A DNA stretch of 64,000 nucleotides from Rhizobium sp. Root274 (GTDB lineage Bacteria > Pseudomonadota > Alphaproteobacteria > Rhizobiales > Rhizobiaceae). The DNA is taken from contig NZ_LMJE01000001.1 of the NCBI RefSeq assembly GCF_001429245.1, positions 373,186 to 437,185 on the forward strand, in the 5' to 3' direction. This document shows positions 44,252 to 54,481 of this stretch, in pieces. The notes under the pieces were generated by a model. The model did not search any database. It was not told the DNA's origin and saw nothing but the letters and a program-made list of their open reading frames with translations. Each line of letters begins with the position of its first letter. Position 1 is the first letter of the stretch. Made by a program: the position numbers and the translations under genes.

Positions 44252-44285
44252 AAGACGCCGGTTGTAAGACCGGCGTCTTTTTTTT
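44252..44285 (+). terminator. Rho-independent terminator of pepN
   Basis: AAGACGCCGGT (44252-44262) pairs with ACCGGCGTCTT (44269-44279), 11 bp, with a 6-base loop and an 8-base T run (44278-44285). Confidence 0.9.
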
Positions 44286-44381
44286 GGGGGGCTGACGGAA
44301 CACCGTCTCCTCGCCGATTCCTGCATCAGATTCAGCTGCTTGCTGCGGGCGCGATAAAAAAAGCGGAGTCGCTTGAATGGG

Positions 44382-44396
44382 TTAATGTTTTCTTAA
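44382..44396. promoter_or_regulatory. CtrA-type box upstream of PdhS-like kinase
   Basis: TTAA-TGTTTTC-TTAA, the exact TTAA-N7-TTAA CtrA core, 94 bases before the kinase ATG; on the minus strand one half-site is TTAACC. Confidence 0.55.
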
Positions 44397-44490
44397 TCCG
44401 GCAGCTCTGGACAAGGCGAATCGGCCATGATTCCTTGACGTCAGATTCGGGCGAGCGGCGCTAACGAATCACACGAGGGATCGAGGGATA

Positions 44491-46884
44491 ATGTCTGACG
44501 CGCGGCGGGTGACCGCAGCCGATGAGCGGTTGCGCACTAAGTTTCCCGATGTAGGGACATATCTGGGGAATTTGGGACGCAAGTTCAATCTGCCGCCGTC
44601 TGGCGCAGGCGAACCGCGCTGGCAGGCATCAACGGCCCAGGCCAGCGGCACATCGCAGCCGGTGGAGACCATCCTGCGACGGTCCATCCCGGTGCTGATC
44701 CTCGCTTTCCTCACGGTGGTTGCGCTGGCACGCACCGTCGGCATTCTGTCTGAACAGCAACGCATGGTGGATTCCATCCGCCTATCGACCTCGCTGATGG
44801 CCGCCACGGCCGAAGCGGCCTTTGCCGGAAAAGCCGACCTCTTCGAAACCGGAAATCGCGCTGCCGCCGAGACCATTCTGTCGACCTATCTCGATGACGA
44901 GCATCTCGCCGAAGGCGCCTTCGTGCTGCTCGTCGACCCGGCAGGGCGCATCTTCGGCGCCTCGCCGGATGCGGCAGCCCAGGTCGGGCTCATGCTCTCG
45001 GCCGTGCTGCCCGAGGTCACCACCATCCGACGCTCCATCAACCCGGAGAGCCGCAAGGGTGCCGGCGCCATCGAGACCGTCTTCAACGGACAGCCGCATT
45101 ACGCCATCGTCGCCCCGATCGGAACAGATGGTGCGCTCCTTCTCACCGCCCATTCGATGCAGGCGGTCGACGATTTCTGGCGCGGCGAGATTTCGCTCAA
45201 CGTCACCCTCTTCGCCGGCATTTCGCTGATCCTGCTGGTCATCCTCTATGCCTATTACCACCAGGTGAAACGGGCTCGGGATGCCGATGACATCTTCCTC
45301 GAATCCAATATGCGCGTCGAGGCGGCCCTTGCCCGCGGGCGCTGCGGTCTCTGGGATTTCGATTTGGATAGCCGCAAGCTGATCTGGTCGCGCTCGATGT
45401 ATGAAATGCTCGGGCTCGAACCGTCCATCCAGCCGCTCGCCTTTGCCGATGCGGCCCGCCTGATGCATCCGGATGACGGCAATCTCTATGCGCTTGCCCG
45501 TTCGGTCGGTCGCGGCAAGTCGCGCCATATCGACCAGATTTTTCGCATGCGCCACGCGCTTGGCCACTATGTCTGGATGCGCGCCCGCGCCCAGATCATC
45601 TGCACCAATACCGGCGATCTCCATGTCATCGGCATCGCCATGGACGTGACCGAGCAGCATCGTCTTGCCCAGCGTTACGCCGAAGCCGACCAGCGGCTGG
45701 CCGACGCGATCGAATGCACCTCGGAAGCCTTCGTGCTCTGGGACAAGAACGACAAGCTCGTCGCCTGGAACGGCCATTTCCAGAAGGTCTACGGCCTGCC
45801 GGACGACGTGTTGGTGCCCGGCAAGGAGCGCTCGCTGGTGCTCGCCGCCGCCGGCCGCCCGATCATCCAGCGCCGTATCGCGGACGCCGATGACGGCACC
45901 AATTCGCGCACCTCGGAAGTGCAGCTTGCCGACGAGACCTGGCTGCAGATCAACGAGCGCCGGACCCGCGACGGCGGCCTCGTCTCCGTCGGCACCGACA
46001 TCACCCTTCTCAAGCGCCACCAGGAACGGCTGCGCGATCAGGAACGCCGGTTGATGGCCACCATTGGTGACCTCTCCGCCTCGCAGAAGATCCTGGAGCG
46101 CCAGAAGACCGAACTCTCCGACGCCAACGAAAAATATCTCGCCGAAAAGCAGCGCGCCGAAGCGGCCAACAAGGCAAAGTCGGAATTCCTCGCCAATATG
46201 AGCCATGAACTCCGCACGCCGCTTAATGCCATCCTCGGCTTTTCCGAGATCCTGCTCGCCGGCATGTTCGGCCCCATTGGTTCTCCTAAATACGAGGAAT
46301 ATGCCAAGGACATCCACGAAAGCGGCAAACATCTGCTGAACGTCATCAACGACATCCTCGACATGTCGAAGATCGAAGCGGGTCAGATGAAGATCCGCTG
46401 CGAGAGCATAGATCTGTCGCCGCTGATCGAGGAGAGCCTGCGCCTCACCGCCATCCCGGCGGAAGAAAAGGCCATCCGTATCGAACAGTGCGTCGCCCCA
46501 GGGCTTGCCATGATCGCCGACCGCCGCTCGATGAAGCAGATCCTGCTCAACATCCTGTCGAATGCGGTCAAGTTCACCGAACCGGGCGGCCGGATCGCCC
46601 TTCGTGCCCGCAAGGTCGGGGACAACGTCGTCATCACCATCGCCGACACCGGCATCGGCATTCCGAAAGCGGCGCTCTCAAAGATCGGCCATCCCTTTGA
46701 ACAGGTGCAGAGCCAGTATGCTAAGAGCAATGGCGGCTCGGGCCTCGGTCTCGCCATCTCCCGCTCGCTGGTCACCATGCATGGCGGCCGCCTGAAGATC
46801 CTCTCGCGCGAACGCAAGGGCACGGTGGTGTCGGTCGTCATCCCGGAAGCCATGCTCGCCGAGGCCGCCCGCAAGCGCGGCTGA
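44491..46884 (+). CDS. PAS sensor histidine kinase, PleC/DivJ/PdhS-like
   Basis: 797 residues. TM1 at about 65-85 and TM2 at about 232-252 enclose a periplasmic sensor of about 145 residues. Two PAS domains (about 270-390 and 400-515), a coiled coil (about 518-560) and a HisKA/HATPase pair follow. The phosphoacceptor is in FLANMSHELRTPLNAILGFS; ATP-binding motifs are NILSNAVKFTEPGG, ITIADTGIGIP and GGSGLGLAISRSL. The sequence after the His (GMFGPIGSPKYEEYAKDIHE, then HLLNVINDILDMSKIEAGQ) is that of the DivK-interacting PleC/DivJ/PdhS kinases. It is probably the PdhS1-type kinase known beside pepN/glnE in rhizobia, by synteny. It may control DivK and hence CtrA. Confidence 0.88.
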   Translation: MSDARRVTAADERLRTKFPDVGTYLGNLGRKFNLPPSGAGEPRWQASTAQASGTSQPVETILRRSIPVLILAFLTVVALARTVGILSEQQRMVDSIRLSTSLMAATAEAAFAGKADLFETGNRAAAETILSTYLDDEHLAEGAFVLLVDPAGRIFGASPDAAAQVGLMLSAVLPEVTTIRRSINPESRKGAGAIETVFNGQPHYAIVAPIGTDGALLLTAHSMQAVDDFWRGEISLNVTLFAGISLILLVILYAYYHQVKRARDADDIFLESNMRVEAALARGRCGLWDFDLDSRKLIWSRSMYEMLGLEPSIQPLAFADAARLMHPDDGNLYALARSVGRGKSRHIDQIFRMRHALGHYVWMRARAQIICTNTGDLHVIGIAMDVTEQHRLAQRYAEADQRLADAIECTSEAFVLWDKNDKLVAWNGHFQKVYGLPDDVLVPGKERSLVLAAAGRPIIQRRIADADDGTNSRTSEVQLADETWLQINERRTRDGGLVSVGTDITLLKRHQERLRDQERRLMATIGDLSASQKILERQKTELSDANEKYLAEKQRAEAANKAKSEFLANMSHELRTPLNAILGFSEILLAGMFGPIGSPKYEEYAKDIHESGKHLLNVINDILDMSKIEAGQMKIRCESIDLSPLIEESLRLTAIPAEEKAIRIEQCVAPGLAMIADRRSMKQILLNILSNAVKFTEPGGRIALRARKVGDNVVITIADTGIGIPKAALSKIGHPFEQVQSQYAKSNGGSGLGLAISRSLVTMHGGRLKILSRERKGTVVSVVIPEAMLAEAARKRG

Positions 46885-47038
46885 GATCGCAACCTTCCCG
46901 CCACCAGCCAAAGGCCGTCGCCCCCAAGCCGCGGCCTTTGAGGACCCAAAGCCACCACCGATAGCGACGACCCCGACGTCTGGCTCCGCTCCGGCTGGAA
47001 GGTGTATTTTTAACGTCGAAGCTTGTTTCAGGCAGCAG

Positions 47039-47071
47039 AAAGGGCCGCCCGGATCTCCCGGGCGGCCCTTT
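47039..47071. terminator. Bidirectional terminator, kinase / chemoreceptor
   Basis: AAAGGGCCGCCCGG (47039-47052) pairs perfectly with CCGGGCGGCCCTTT (47058-47071), a 14-bp stem with a 5-base loop, between the convergent kinase and MCP genes. Confidence 0.85.
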
Positions 47072-47109
47072 CGCATTGGATCAAAGGGGTCATTGGCCCC
47101 GGTCAGGGG

Positions 47110-49050
47110 TCAGAACTCTTCCCAGCTATCCGCCGGCTTGGCACCACCGCCCATGCCGAGTGCGCCGGCTACCTTCTTCATCATCCGGCGGGCCGGAGAT
47201 GCGACTGGCTGATGCTCTGCCGACGCCGTGACCGGAGCACGGGGGCTGTCATGGCCGACATTGCCGAGCTGGAATTGCGATATCAGCTGGCGCAGGCGGT
47301 CGGCTTCGGTCGCAAGCGAGGCCGACGCAGCGGTTGCCTCTTCCACCATGGCGGCGTTCTGCTGCGTCGTCTGGTCCATCTGGTTGACTGCCGTATTGAC
47401 CTCCGACAGGCCGACCGACTGTTCACGGGCCGAGGTCGCAATCGCGTCGAGCTGGCCGTTGATCGAAATCACGTGGTCGCCGATCACTTTCAGCGCCTCG
47501 CCGGTCGCCGTGACCAGCTTCACGCCGCTTTCGACTTCCTGGGCCGACTTGCCGATCAGCTCCTTGATCTCCTTGGCCGCCTGCGCGGAGCGCTGGGCGA
47601 GCTCGCGGACTTCCTGGGCGACAACGGCAAAGCCCTTGCCGGCTTCACCGGCACGCGCTGCCTCGACGCCGGCATTCAGCGCCAGCAGATTGGTCTGGAA
47701 GGCGATTTCGTCGATCACGCCGATGATGTTGGAGATCTGGCTCGACGAGCTTTCGATCCGCTGCATGGCATCGACCGCATTGGCGACAACCTCGCCCGAC
47801 TTCTTGGCCGATTCAGTGGCCTTCATCGCAACGCTGCGCGCTTCCTCGGTGCGCTTGGACGAGTTCTGGACGTTCGTTGTGATCTGATCGAGGGCGGCTG
47901 CGGTTTCTTCCAGCGAGGCCGCCTGTTGTTCCGTGCGCTTGGACAGATCCGAAGCGCTCTGGCTCAGTTCACGTGAGCCGCTGTCGATCGCGCCGGTTGC
48001 CTGGGCAACGGCCCCGAGCGTGCGGCGGAGCTTGTCGACGGCCGTGTTGAAGTCGGCGCGAAGATTTTCGAAGTCAGGCGCGAAAGGCTTCATGAGCTGG
48101 TAGCCCAGATCCCCATCGGAGAGGCGCTGCAGCCCCTCGGCGAGGCCGCTGGTTGCCTCCGCCATTTCGGCATTCCGCTTGCGGTCGGCTTCTTCGGCGC
48201 GCAGGCGTTCGGCTTCGGTCTGACTGCGGGCAGCTTCCGCTTCGTTTGCCAGTTCGCGAGCCTTCAGGCCGGTATCCTTGAAGATCTGAACGGAGCGCGC
48301 CATCAGGCCAACTTCGTCGCGGCGTTCTGTCCCTTCGACATCAACCGAGAGGTCACCGCCGGCCAGCACACCCATGGTGTCGGAGAGCGAGCGGATCGGA
48401 CGGACCAGCCAGCTGCGGATCGCGACGAAACCGATGCCGAGCACAATGAGGACACCGGCGAGCACGCCGATCAGCGTATTGCGTGCGGTTGCGTTAGACT
48501 CATCGGTCAGGGCCGCGCTGGAGGCGGACGCCGCTTCTGTCATCTTTGTGGTGACTTCGGTGAACTTCGGCGCGACAGTTGCAAACTGCGGCTGGCAGTC
48601 CTTGAGGAACATGTTCTGGCTGGCGACGACCGCCTGCTCTTCTGTGGCCGCCCTCGCGGCAGCCAAAGTCGGCCCACAAGCCTCATCGACAATCTTCAAG
48701 ACGGCGGTTTTCAAACCCGCAATGTCTGTGTTGCCGGGAACAGCCTTCGCAGCGCTATCGATGAACTTGACGAAGCTCTCCTTCGCCACCAGGATTTCCT
48801 TCTCTGCGCTGGCATTGAGGTCGGCGGAACGAGACAGAACCAAGTCGCCGATGGCGGCACGCATGTTCTGCATCGACCGGTTGGAGCGGGCGAGATAGAG
48901 CGCCGCATTGGTTTCGCCTTCCAGCAGATTGCTGTAGCTCGTGTCGATGCTTTTCAGCTGCGAGCCCGTATAGAAGGCGACGCCGATCGAGAAAATCCCG
49001 AAGACGGCCATGATGGCAATAAACTTGCCGACAATTGGTATGTTCTTCAT
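47110..49050 (-). CDS. Methyl-accepting chemotaxis protein
   Basis: 646 residues. TM1 at about 7-28 and TM2 at about 190-212 enclose a helical periplasmic sensor; a HAMP domain (about 213-268) and a second HAMP-like region (about 300-350) follow, then the signalling domain. The kinase-contact tip reads [20 protein letters not shown] then [19 protein letters not shown]. The C-terminus is DSWEEF, a tether peptide of the xWxxF type used to recruit CheR and CheB. It is a complete membrane receptor, not linked to a che operon here. The ligand is unknown; the sensor is of the four-helix bundle type. A partial CtrA-like box lies at 49125-49139. Confidence 0.93.
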   Translation of the reverse strand: MKNIPIVGKFIAIMAVFGIFSIGVAFYTGSQLKSIDTSYSNLLEGETNAALYLARSNRSMQNMRAAIGDLVLSRSADLNASAEKEILVAKESFVKFIDSAAKAVPGNTDIAGLKTAVLKIVDEACGPTLAAARAATEEQAVVASQNMFLKDCQPQFATVAPKFTEVTTKMTEAASASSAALTDESNATARNTLIGVLAGVLIVLGIGFVAIRSWLVRPIRSLSDTMGVLAGGDLSVDVEGTERRDEVGLMARSVQIFKDTGLKARELANEAEAARSQTEAERLRAEEADRKRNAEMAEATSGLAEGLQRLSDGDLGYQLMKPFAPDFENLRADFNTAVDKLRRTLGAVAQATGAIDSGSRELSQSASDLSKRTEQQAASLEETAAALDQITTNVQNSSKRTEEARSVAMKATESAKKSGEVVANAVDAMQRIESSSSQISNIIGVIDEIAFQTNLLALNAGVEAARAGEAGKGFAVVAQEVRELAQRSAQAAKEIKELIGKSAQEVESGVKLVTATGEALKVIGDHVISINGQLDAIATSAREQSVGLSEVNTAVNQMDQTTQQNAAMVEEATAASASLATEADRLRQLISQFQLGNVGHDSPRAPVTASAEHQPVASPARRMMKKVAGALGMGGGAKPADSWEEF

Positions 49051-49184
49051 CCCACTTCACCATGTGCAAGCGCGGCCCAGCCCGCGCGCGACTTCTCTGT
49101 GAACGGGACTATCCAATGCGTCGGTTAATTAGACATTACTGTTTTAGGCCTGCGTGGATTTTTCTGGCGCCAATTTGACGCCGC

Positions 49185-52142
49185 TCAACTGGCAGCCAAA
49201 ATCCGCGAAAAGGTCTTACGAACCGCCTTGGACAGGCGCTTCACCTCGGCCTCTGCGGTCTTCACATCAGGGCTTTCGGCCGCCCGCGCGACACAGTCGA
49301 CCAAGCCGGCCGGAACATGCGCCGGATCGAAGGGACCGTCGATGCACAGGCGGATGACCTGAGACAGATCGGTGTAGAGCTTGAGTGCCGTCAGGCAGGT
49401 CTCCAGGTCGTTGGGATCGATGAGCGCAGCAAGCGCCTTCAGCGCATCCGCCGTCGAAAGCTCGTTCGTCCGCACGCGGTGGCCCTTTGCCGGTGCCACC
49501 AGCGCCAGATACTGGGCAATGAATTCGATGTCGATCAGGCCGCCCGCAATGAGCTTCAGATCCCAGATGTCTCTTGCCGGCTTCTCCTGTTCGATCAACC
49601 CGCGCATCTCGACCACATCCTTGACGGTCTTGGCCTGATCTCGCGATGCTGCCAGCACCTCCTCGATGATGCGCTCGGCCTCTTCGATCAGGCTCCGATC
49701 GCCGGAAATCATCCGTGCCCGTGACAGGGCCATATGCTCCCAGGTCCACGCCTCCTCGCGCTGATAGCGGGCAAAGGATCTGAGCCGCGTCGCGACCGGC
49801 CCCTTGTTGCCTGAGGGGCGAAGCCGCATGTCGACCTCATAGAGCACACCTTCCGCCGTCGGCGCCGACAGGGCCGCGATCAGCCGCTGGGTCAGGCGCG
49901 TAAAGTAGCGCACCGGATCGAGCGGCTTGGCACCATCCGATTCAACCGCTTCGTCGTCGTGCTCATAAAGCAGGATCAGGTCGATGTCCGATCCTGCGGT
50001 CAACTCGAAGGAGCCGAGCTTGCCCATGCCCACCAGCGCCACCCGTCCACCCGGGATCCGGCCATGGGTCGTCTCCATCTCCGCAATTACGGCCTTCAAT
50101 GCCGCCTCGATCACGAGATCGGCCAGGTCGGTGAAAGCGCGACCCGCCTGGGCGCCACCGATTGCGCCGGTCAGCAGCCGGATGCCGATCAGGAAGCGCT
50201 GTTCGGCGGCAAAGATGCGCAGCCGGTCGAGGATCTCCTCATAGTGCCGGGCGCTCGACAGAAAACTCTTCAGGCGCTTGCCCAGATAGTCGCGGGTGGG
50301 AAGTTCGACCAGCAGGCCGGGATCAAGCATGCCGTCGAAGACATGTGGCCGCTCGGCGATGATCTCGGCGAGCCTGGGTGCTGCCGCCATGATGTTGACC
50401 ATCAGCTCCAGGAGCGCCGGATTGTTGCCGAGCAGCGAGAAGAGCTGGATGCCGGCCGGAAGCCCTCCGAGGAAATTGTCGAAGCGCAGCAGCGCCTCGT
50501 CGGCCCGCCGGCTTTCGCCAAAGGCCCGCAAGAGGTCCGGCGTCATCTCCGTCAGCCGCTCGCGCGCCTCTACCGATTGGGTGGCGCGGTAACGCCCGTA
50601 ATGCCAGGTGCGGATTACCCGCGAAATATCCTCCGGCCGTTCGAAGCCGAGGCCCTTCAGCGTCTTCAGCGTGTCCGGATCGTCCTTCTGGCCGGTAAAG
50701 ACGAGATTGCCGCTCACGCTCGACAGGCCCTCCTCCTTCTCGAACAGCCGGGCGTAACGCTTCTCCACCGTCTTCAGCACGCTTTCAAGCGCCGTCGAAA
50801 AGGCCGTGGTATCGATGAAGCCCAGCATGAAGGCGATGCGCTTCAGCTCCGCTTCTGTCTCCGGCAGCACATGGGTCTGCTCGTCATGCACCATCTGAAT
50901 GCGATGCTCGACATCGCGCAGGAACCAATAGCACTCGGTGAGTTCATCTGCCGTTCCCGCGTCGATCCAGCGGGCCTCGGCGAGCGCCTTCAGCGCCTGC
51001 TCGGTCGGGCGGCAGCGGAGATCCGGCATGCGCCCGCCGGCAATCAGCTGCTGGGTCTGGGCAAAAAACTCGATTTCGCGAATACCGCCGCGCCCAAGCT
51101 TGACGTTGTGTCCCTTCACCGCGATCGCCCCGTGCCCCTTGTGCACATGGATCTGCCGCTTGATCGAATGAATATCGGCAATCGCCGCATAATCGAGATA
51201 TTTGCGGAAGACGAAGGGCACGAGTTCGCGCAGAAAACTCTCGCCGGCTTTCATATCGCCCGCAACCGGGCGCGCCTTGATGAAGGCTGCCCGCTCCCAG
51301 TTCTGCCCCCTGCCCTCGTAATAGATCAGCGCCGCCTCGACGGGCACGGCCAGCGGCGTCGAGCCCGGATCAGGTCGCAGGCGCAGATCCGTGCGGAAGA
51401 CATAGCCTTCCGCCGTGCGCTCCTGCAGGATGCGCACCAGCCGGCGCATCATCCGGCCATAGGTCTCCATCGCATCGTCGGGGTCCTTCAGGATGTCGGC
51501 GTCGGGCTCGTAGAAGATAACGAGGTCGATGTCGGATGAGTAGTTGAGTTCGCGGGCGCCATGCTTGCCCATGCCGAGCACGATCAGGCCGCTACCCTCT
51601 GCCGGCTGATCCGGGTTCTTCAGCGAAAGCTTGCCCGCTTCATGCCCGGCCAGAAGCAGGTGGTCGATGGCGGCGGCCACCGCCGCATCGGCAATCGCCG
51701 TCAGCCATGCCGTGGTGTCGCGGGCTGAAAAGATGCGGGCGAGATCGGCGAGCGCCGTGACGAAGGCAACTTTGCGCTTGGCCCGGCGCAGCCGCGCCAT
51801 CACCTCGGCTTCCGTCGGCAGAGCGCCATCCGGCCCCGGCCGACACGCGGAGCGGGCTTCCAACACGGCGGCTTCGAGGAACGGCTCCAGCGGTGACGCA
51901 AGCGCCTCGACCAGCAAAGCGGGCCTGATGCTGGCCACTTCGCGCAGATAAGGCGAGAGGGTGAAGGCCGACAGCAAGAAGCTGCGGAGCGGGCCGTCTG
52001 CGGACAGGTGCCCGGCCAGATCAGGCTCCAGCCGGATCAGGTCCTTGAGCAGCGCCGTCGCCGATTTCAGCTCCGTCTGGTTGAGCGGCCTGATTACGCC
52101 CTCGGGCACGTCGGCCAAATGCTTTGCTGTCGTCTCCGCCAT
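49185..52142 (-). CDS. glnE: Bifunctional glutamine synthetase adenylyltransferase/deadenylase
   Basis: 985 residues, the usual rhizobial GlnE length. Two nucleotidyltransferase domains are clear: the N-terminal adenylyl-removase (about 130-470) with LIVLGMGKHGARELNYSSDI then DLVIFYEPD, and the C-terminal adenylyltransferase (about 650-980) with LVGMGKLGSFELTAGSDIDL. Linker regions bind PII and glutamine. The enzyme switches GlnA off by adding AMP to a tyrosine and on by removing it, according to PII uridylylation, linking nitrogen status to assimilation. It is transcribed after the two-component genes (57 bases from the kinase gene). Confidence 0.96.
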   Translation of the reverse strand: MAETTAKHLADVPEGVIRPLNQTELKSATALLKDLIRLEPDLAGHLSADGPLRSFLLSAFTLSPYLREVASIRPALLVEALASPLEPFLEAAVLEARSACRPGPDGALPTEAEVMARLRRAKRKVAFVTALADLARIFSARDTTAWLTAIADAAVAAAIDHLLLAGHEAGKLSLKNPDQPAEGSGLIVLGMGKHGARELNYSSDIDLVIFYEPDADILKDPDDAMETYGRMMRRLVRILQERTAEGYVFRTDLRLRPDPGSTPLAVPVEAALIYYEGRGQNWERAAFIKARPVAGDMKAGESFLRELVPFVFRKYLDYAAIADIHSIKRQIHVHKGHGAIAVKGHNVKLGRGGIREIEFFAQTQQLIAGGRMPDLRCRPTEQALKALAEARWIDAGTADELTECYWFLRDVEHRIQMVHDEQTHVLPETEAELKRIAFMLGFIDTTAFSTALESVLKTVEKRYARLFEKEEGLSSVSGNLVFTGQKDDPDTLKTLKGLGFERPEDISRVIRTWHYGRYRATQSVEARERLTEMTPDLLRAFGESRRADEALLRFDNFLGGLPAGIQLFSLLGNNPALLELMVNIMAAAPRLAEIIAERPHVFDGMLDPGLLVELPTRDYLGKRLKSFLSSARHYEEILDRLRIFAAEQRFLIGIRLLTGAIGGAQAGRAFTDLADLVIEAALKAVIAEMETTHGRIPGGRVALVGMGKLGSFELTAGSDIDLILLYEHDDEAVESDGAKPLDPVRYFTRLTQRLIAALSAPTAEGVLYEVDMRLRPSGNKGPVATRLRSFARYQREEAWTWEHMALSRARMISGDRSLIEEAERIIEEVLAASRDQAKTVKDVVEMRGLIEQEKPARDIWDLKLIAGGLIDIEFIAQYLALVAPAKGHRVRTNELSTADALKALAALIDPNDLETCLTALKLYTDLSQVIRLCIDGPFDPAHVPAGLVDCVARAAESPDVKTAEAEVKRLSKAVRKTFSRILAAS

Positions 52143-52199
52143 CCGTGCCTCCCTGCCTCTTCGCCGCAGATCTCTTGCGAATCTGTCAGAGGCCCAAGG

Positions 52200-53624
52200 T
52201 TAGGGCTTCATTCCGGGAAAGACCATGGTTGCCGTGAGGCCGGGATAATCGGCATGGTCGCGGGTGTCGGAGAGAACGAGCCGGCCGCCATGCAGCGCCA
52301 TGATGGCTTCGACCAGGGAGAGGCCAAGCCCCGTGCCCGGCTTGGAACGGCTCTTGTCCAGCCGCACAAAGCGCTTCACCACTTCGTCGCGCTTGTCTGC
52401 AGGCACGCCCGGTCCCTCGTCGGCAATCGCAATCTCGACGCCTTCGGAAGAACGGGAGACGCGGACACGAACCGTCGAGCCGGCTTCCCCCTGGCTGCCA
52501 TACTTGATCGCATTGTCGATAAGGTTAGTCAGCGCCTGGCCGACCAGTTCGCGGTTGCCTCGAACCGAGAGCCCCGGAGCGATGTCGCAAATCATTGTCT
52601 GGCCCGCCTCCTCGGCAACTGGCTCGTAAAGCTCGGCGCTGTCGGCGGCAATCGCCGAGATGTCGATGTCGGTGAGTTCGGCGGCAATCGAGCCGGCCTC
52701 GACGCGGGAGATCATCAAAAGCGCATTGAAGGTGCGGATTAACTGGTCGGATTCGGCGATGATGGTTTCGAGCGCTGCCCGCCTTGCTGCGCCATCATCC
52801 TCTTCCAGCGCATCGGCCGCCTTGTTGCGCAGCCGTGTCAGCGGCGTCTTCAGGTCATGGGCGATATTATCGGACACCTGGCGCAAGCCTTCGTTCAGTT
52901 GCTCGATCCGCCCCAGCATGCCGTTCAGCGACGACGACAACCGGTCGAACTCATCACCGGAGCCGGAAACGGGAAGACGCTGAGACAGGTCGCCCGCCAT
53001 GATCTTCTGGCTCGCCGCAGAGACCCGGTCGATGCGCTTCAAGGCGTTGCGGCCAATGGCAAACCAGATGACCACGGCACCAATGCCCATGATCAGCAGC
53101 GCCACCATCAAAGCCTGGCGCACCAGAAGCCGCAATTGCGTCGGCTCGCCGAGATCGCGGCCGACCATCAGGCGAAACCCGTTGTCGAGGAAGAAGACAT
53201 GGGCGGTGGCCAGGTGCCGCTTGACCTTGCCCGTGTCGCTGTAACGCTCATAGCGGAAGGGGAATTCGGTCCAGCCTTCCTCGTCGAATACGCCTGGCTG
53301 CACGGAAGCGACATTGCCGGCAAGGATTTCGCCGTTCGGCCCGGCAATCACATAGAGATTGGCGCCCGGCTGGCGGGCACGGCGCTCCATGGTGCGCAGC
53401 AACTGGTTGATGCCGCCGCGCTGATAGGCGCCCTGGATCTCCTGGACCTCCTGGCTCAGCGCCTCGCGCGTCTGATTGTTGAGAATGCGCTCGGAAAGCC
53501 CCGTCACATAAAAGACGAGGAATGCCGCGCAGAGTGCAAACAGCACGATATAAAGCGCCGACAGGCGCACCGCCGTCGACCGCAGCACGACGCCCAGCCT
53601 CGACCTTGCCGGCCTGCGCGCCAT
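52200..53624 (-). CDS. Sensor histidine kinase (EnvZ/QseC type)
   Basis: 474 residues. TM1 at about 20-42, a periplasmic sensor (about 43-170), TM2 at about 178-198, HAMP (about 200-250), HisKA with SDNIAHDLKTPLTRLRNKAA and HATPase with NLIDNAIKYG, ADEGPGVP and PGTGLGLSLV. It phosphorylates the response regulator encoded just upstream, whose stop lies 1 base before this ATG (TGACATG), so the pair is translationally coupled. The sensor has no recognised domain. The neighbouring degP gene suggests an envelope-stress theme, but that is inference. It is the second gene of an operon that may continue into glnE. Confidence 0.92.
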   Translation of the reverse strand: MARRPARSRLGVVLRSTAVRLSALYIVLFALCAAFLVFYVTGLSERILNNQTREALSQEVQEIQGAYQRGGINQLLRTMERRARQPGANLYVIAGPNGEILAGNVASVQPGVFDEEGWTEFPFRYERYSDTGKVKRHLATAHVFFLDNGFRLMVGRDLGEPTQLRLLVRQALMVALLIMGIGAVVIWFAIGRNALKRIDRVSAASQKIMAGDLSQRLPVSGSGDEFDRLSSSLNGMLGRIEQLNEGLRQVSDNIAHDLKTPLTRLRNKAADALEEDDGAARRAALETIIAESDQLIRTFNALLMISRVEAGSIAAELTDIDISAIAADSAELYEPVAEEAGQTMICDIAPGLSVRGNRELVGQALTNLIDNAIKYGSQGEAGSTVRVRVSRSSEGVEIAIADEGPGVPADKRDEVVKRFVRLDKSRSKPGTGLGLSLVEAIMALHGGRLVLSDTRDHADYPGLTATMVFPGMKP

Positions 53625-53625
53625 G

Positions 53626-54303
53626 TCAGCCTTCGTCCTTGATCATGTAGCCCGCACCACGCACGGTCTTCAAAAGCGGCCGGTCAAAATCCTTCTCGAT
53701 CTTCGAGCGCAACCGCGAGACATGTACGTCGATGACATTGGTCTGCGGGTCGAAGTGATAGTCCCAGACGTTTTCGAGCAGCATGGTTCGGGTCACCACT
53801 TGCCCTGCATTCTTCATCAGATATTCCAGCAGGCGGAATTCGCGCGGCTGCAACAGGATCTCTTTGCCTGCGCGCTTCACGTCGTGGGAAAGCCGGTCGA
53901 GCTCAAGATCGCCGACGCGGTAGACCATGTCCTGTTCCGGCTTGCCCTTGCGGCGGCCGAGCACCTCGACACGGGCTAGCAGTTCGGAAAAAGCATAAGG
54001 CTTCGGCAGATAGTCGTCACCGCCGGCGCGAAGCCCGGTGACCCGGTCATCGACTTGGCCGAGCGCCGACAAGATCAGCACCGGCGTCTCGACACCGCGC
54101 TTGCGCAATTCGCTGATCACGGACAGGCCGTCGCGGCGCGGCAGCATGCGGTCGACCACCATCACGTCATAGGTGTTTTCCGAACCCATGAAGAGACCGC
54201 TCTCGCCGTCGCTTGCATGATCGGCGACAATGCCGGCCTCGCGAAAGGCCTTGGTCATATAGGCTGCGGCTTCCAGGTCGTCTTCGATGACAAGTATCTT
54301 CAT
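53626..54303 (-). CDS. OmpR-family response regulator
   Basis: 225 residues from the ATG at 54303 (AAGG 9 bases before); a longer frame to 54474 runs through the degP terminator and is not coding. Receiver domain: acidic pair in VIEDD, phosphoacceptor Asp in DVMVVDRMLPRRDG, Thr/Ser in ILSALG and Lys in LPKPYAF. The winged-helix domain (about 130-222) has EFRLLEYLMKNAGQVVTRTML and a VHVSRLRSKI recognition helix. It binds DNA as a phosphorylated dimer. It is cotranscribed with the kinase gene. The target genes are unknown, with degP upstream on the same strand a candidate by position. Confidence 0.93.
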   Translation of the reverse strand: MKILVIEDDLEAAAYMTKAFREAGIVADHASDGESGLFMGSENTYDVMVVDRMLPRRDGLSVISELRKRGVETPVLILSALGQVDDRVTGLRAGGDDYLPKPYAFSELLARVEVLGRRKGKPEQDMVYRVGDLELDRLSHDVKRAGKEILLQPREFRLLEYLMKNAGQVVTRTMLLENVWDYHFDPQTNVIDVHVSRLRSKIEKDFDRPLLKTVRGAGYMIKDEG

Positions 54304-54430
54304 GTGGGCGACCTTAGCGTCGGCGCTGCTCACCGTATAGCCGGTTTCACCGCCCGATGGCCGTCCTTGTTCCACGATCCCCATGCTTCGTCCTTTCCCT
54401 GATGGTGGCGGCTCCGCACCGCCGGACACG

Positions 54431-54467
54431 AAAAAGGGCGCCGCCGGTCGAAGACCGCCGGCGCCCC
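54431..54467 (-). terminator. Intrinsic terminator of degP
   Basis: A 13-bp stem with one mismatch (54436-54448 with 54454-54466, 5-base loop) lies just after the degP stop on the minus strand and is followed there by UUUUU (AAAAA at 54431-54435). It separates degP from the response-regulator operon. Confidence 0.85.
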
Positions 54468-54481
54468 CTCTCAAGTCAGCA

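Noticed and set aside
49959..51539. 526-codon open frame on the plus strand
   Set aside because: Shadow of glnE, whose two nucleotidyltransferase motifs are intact on the other strand.
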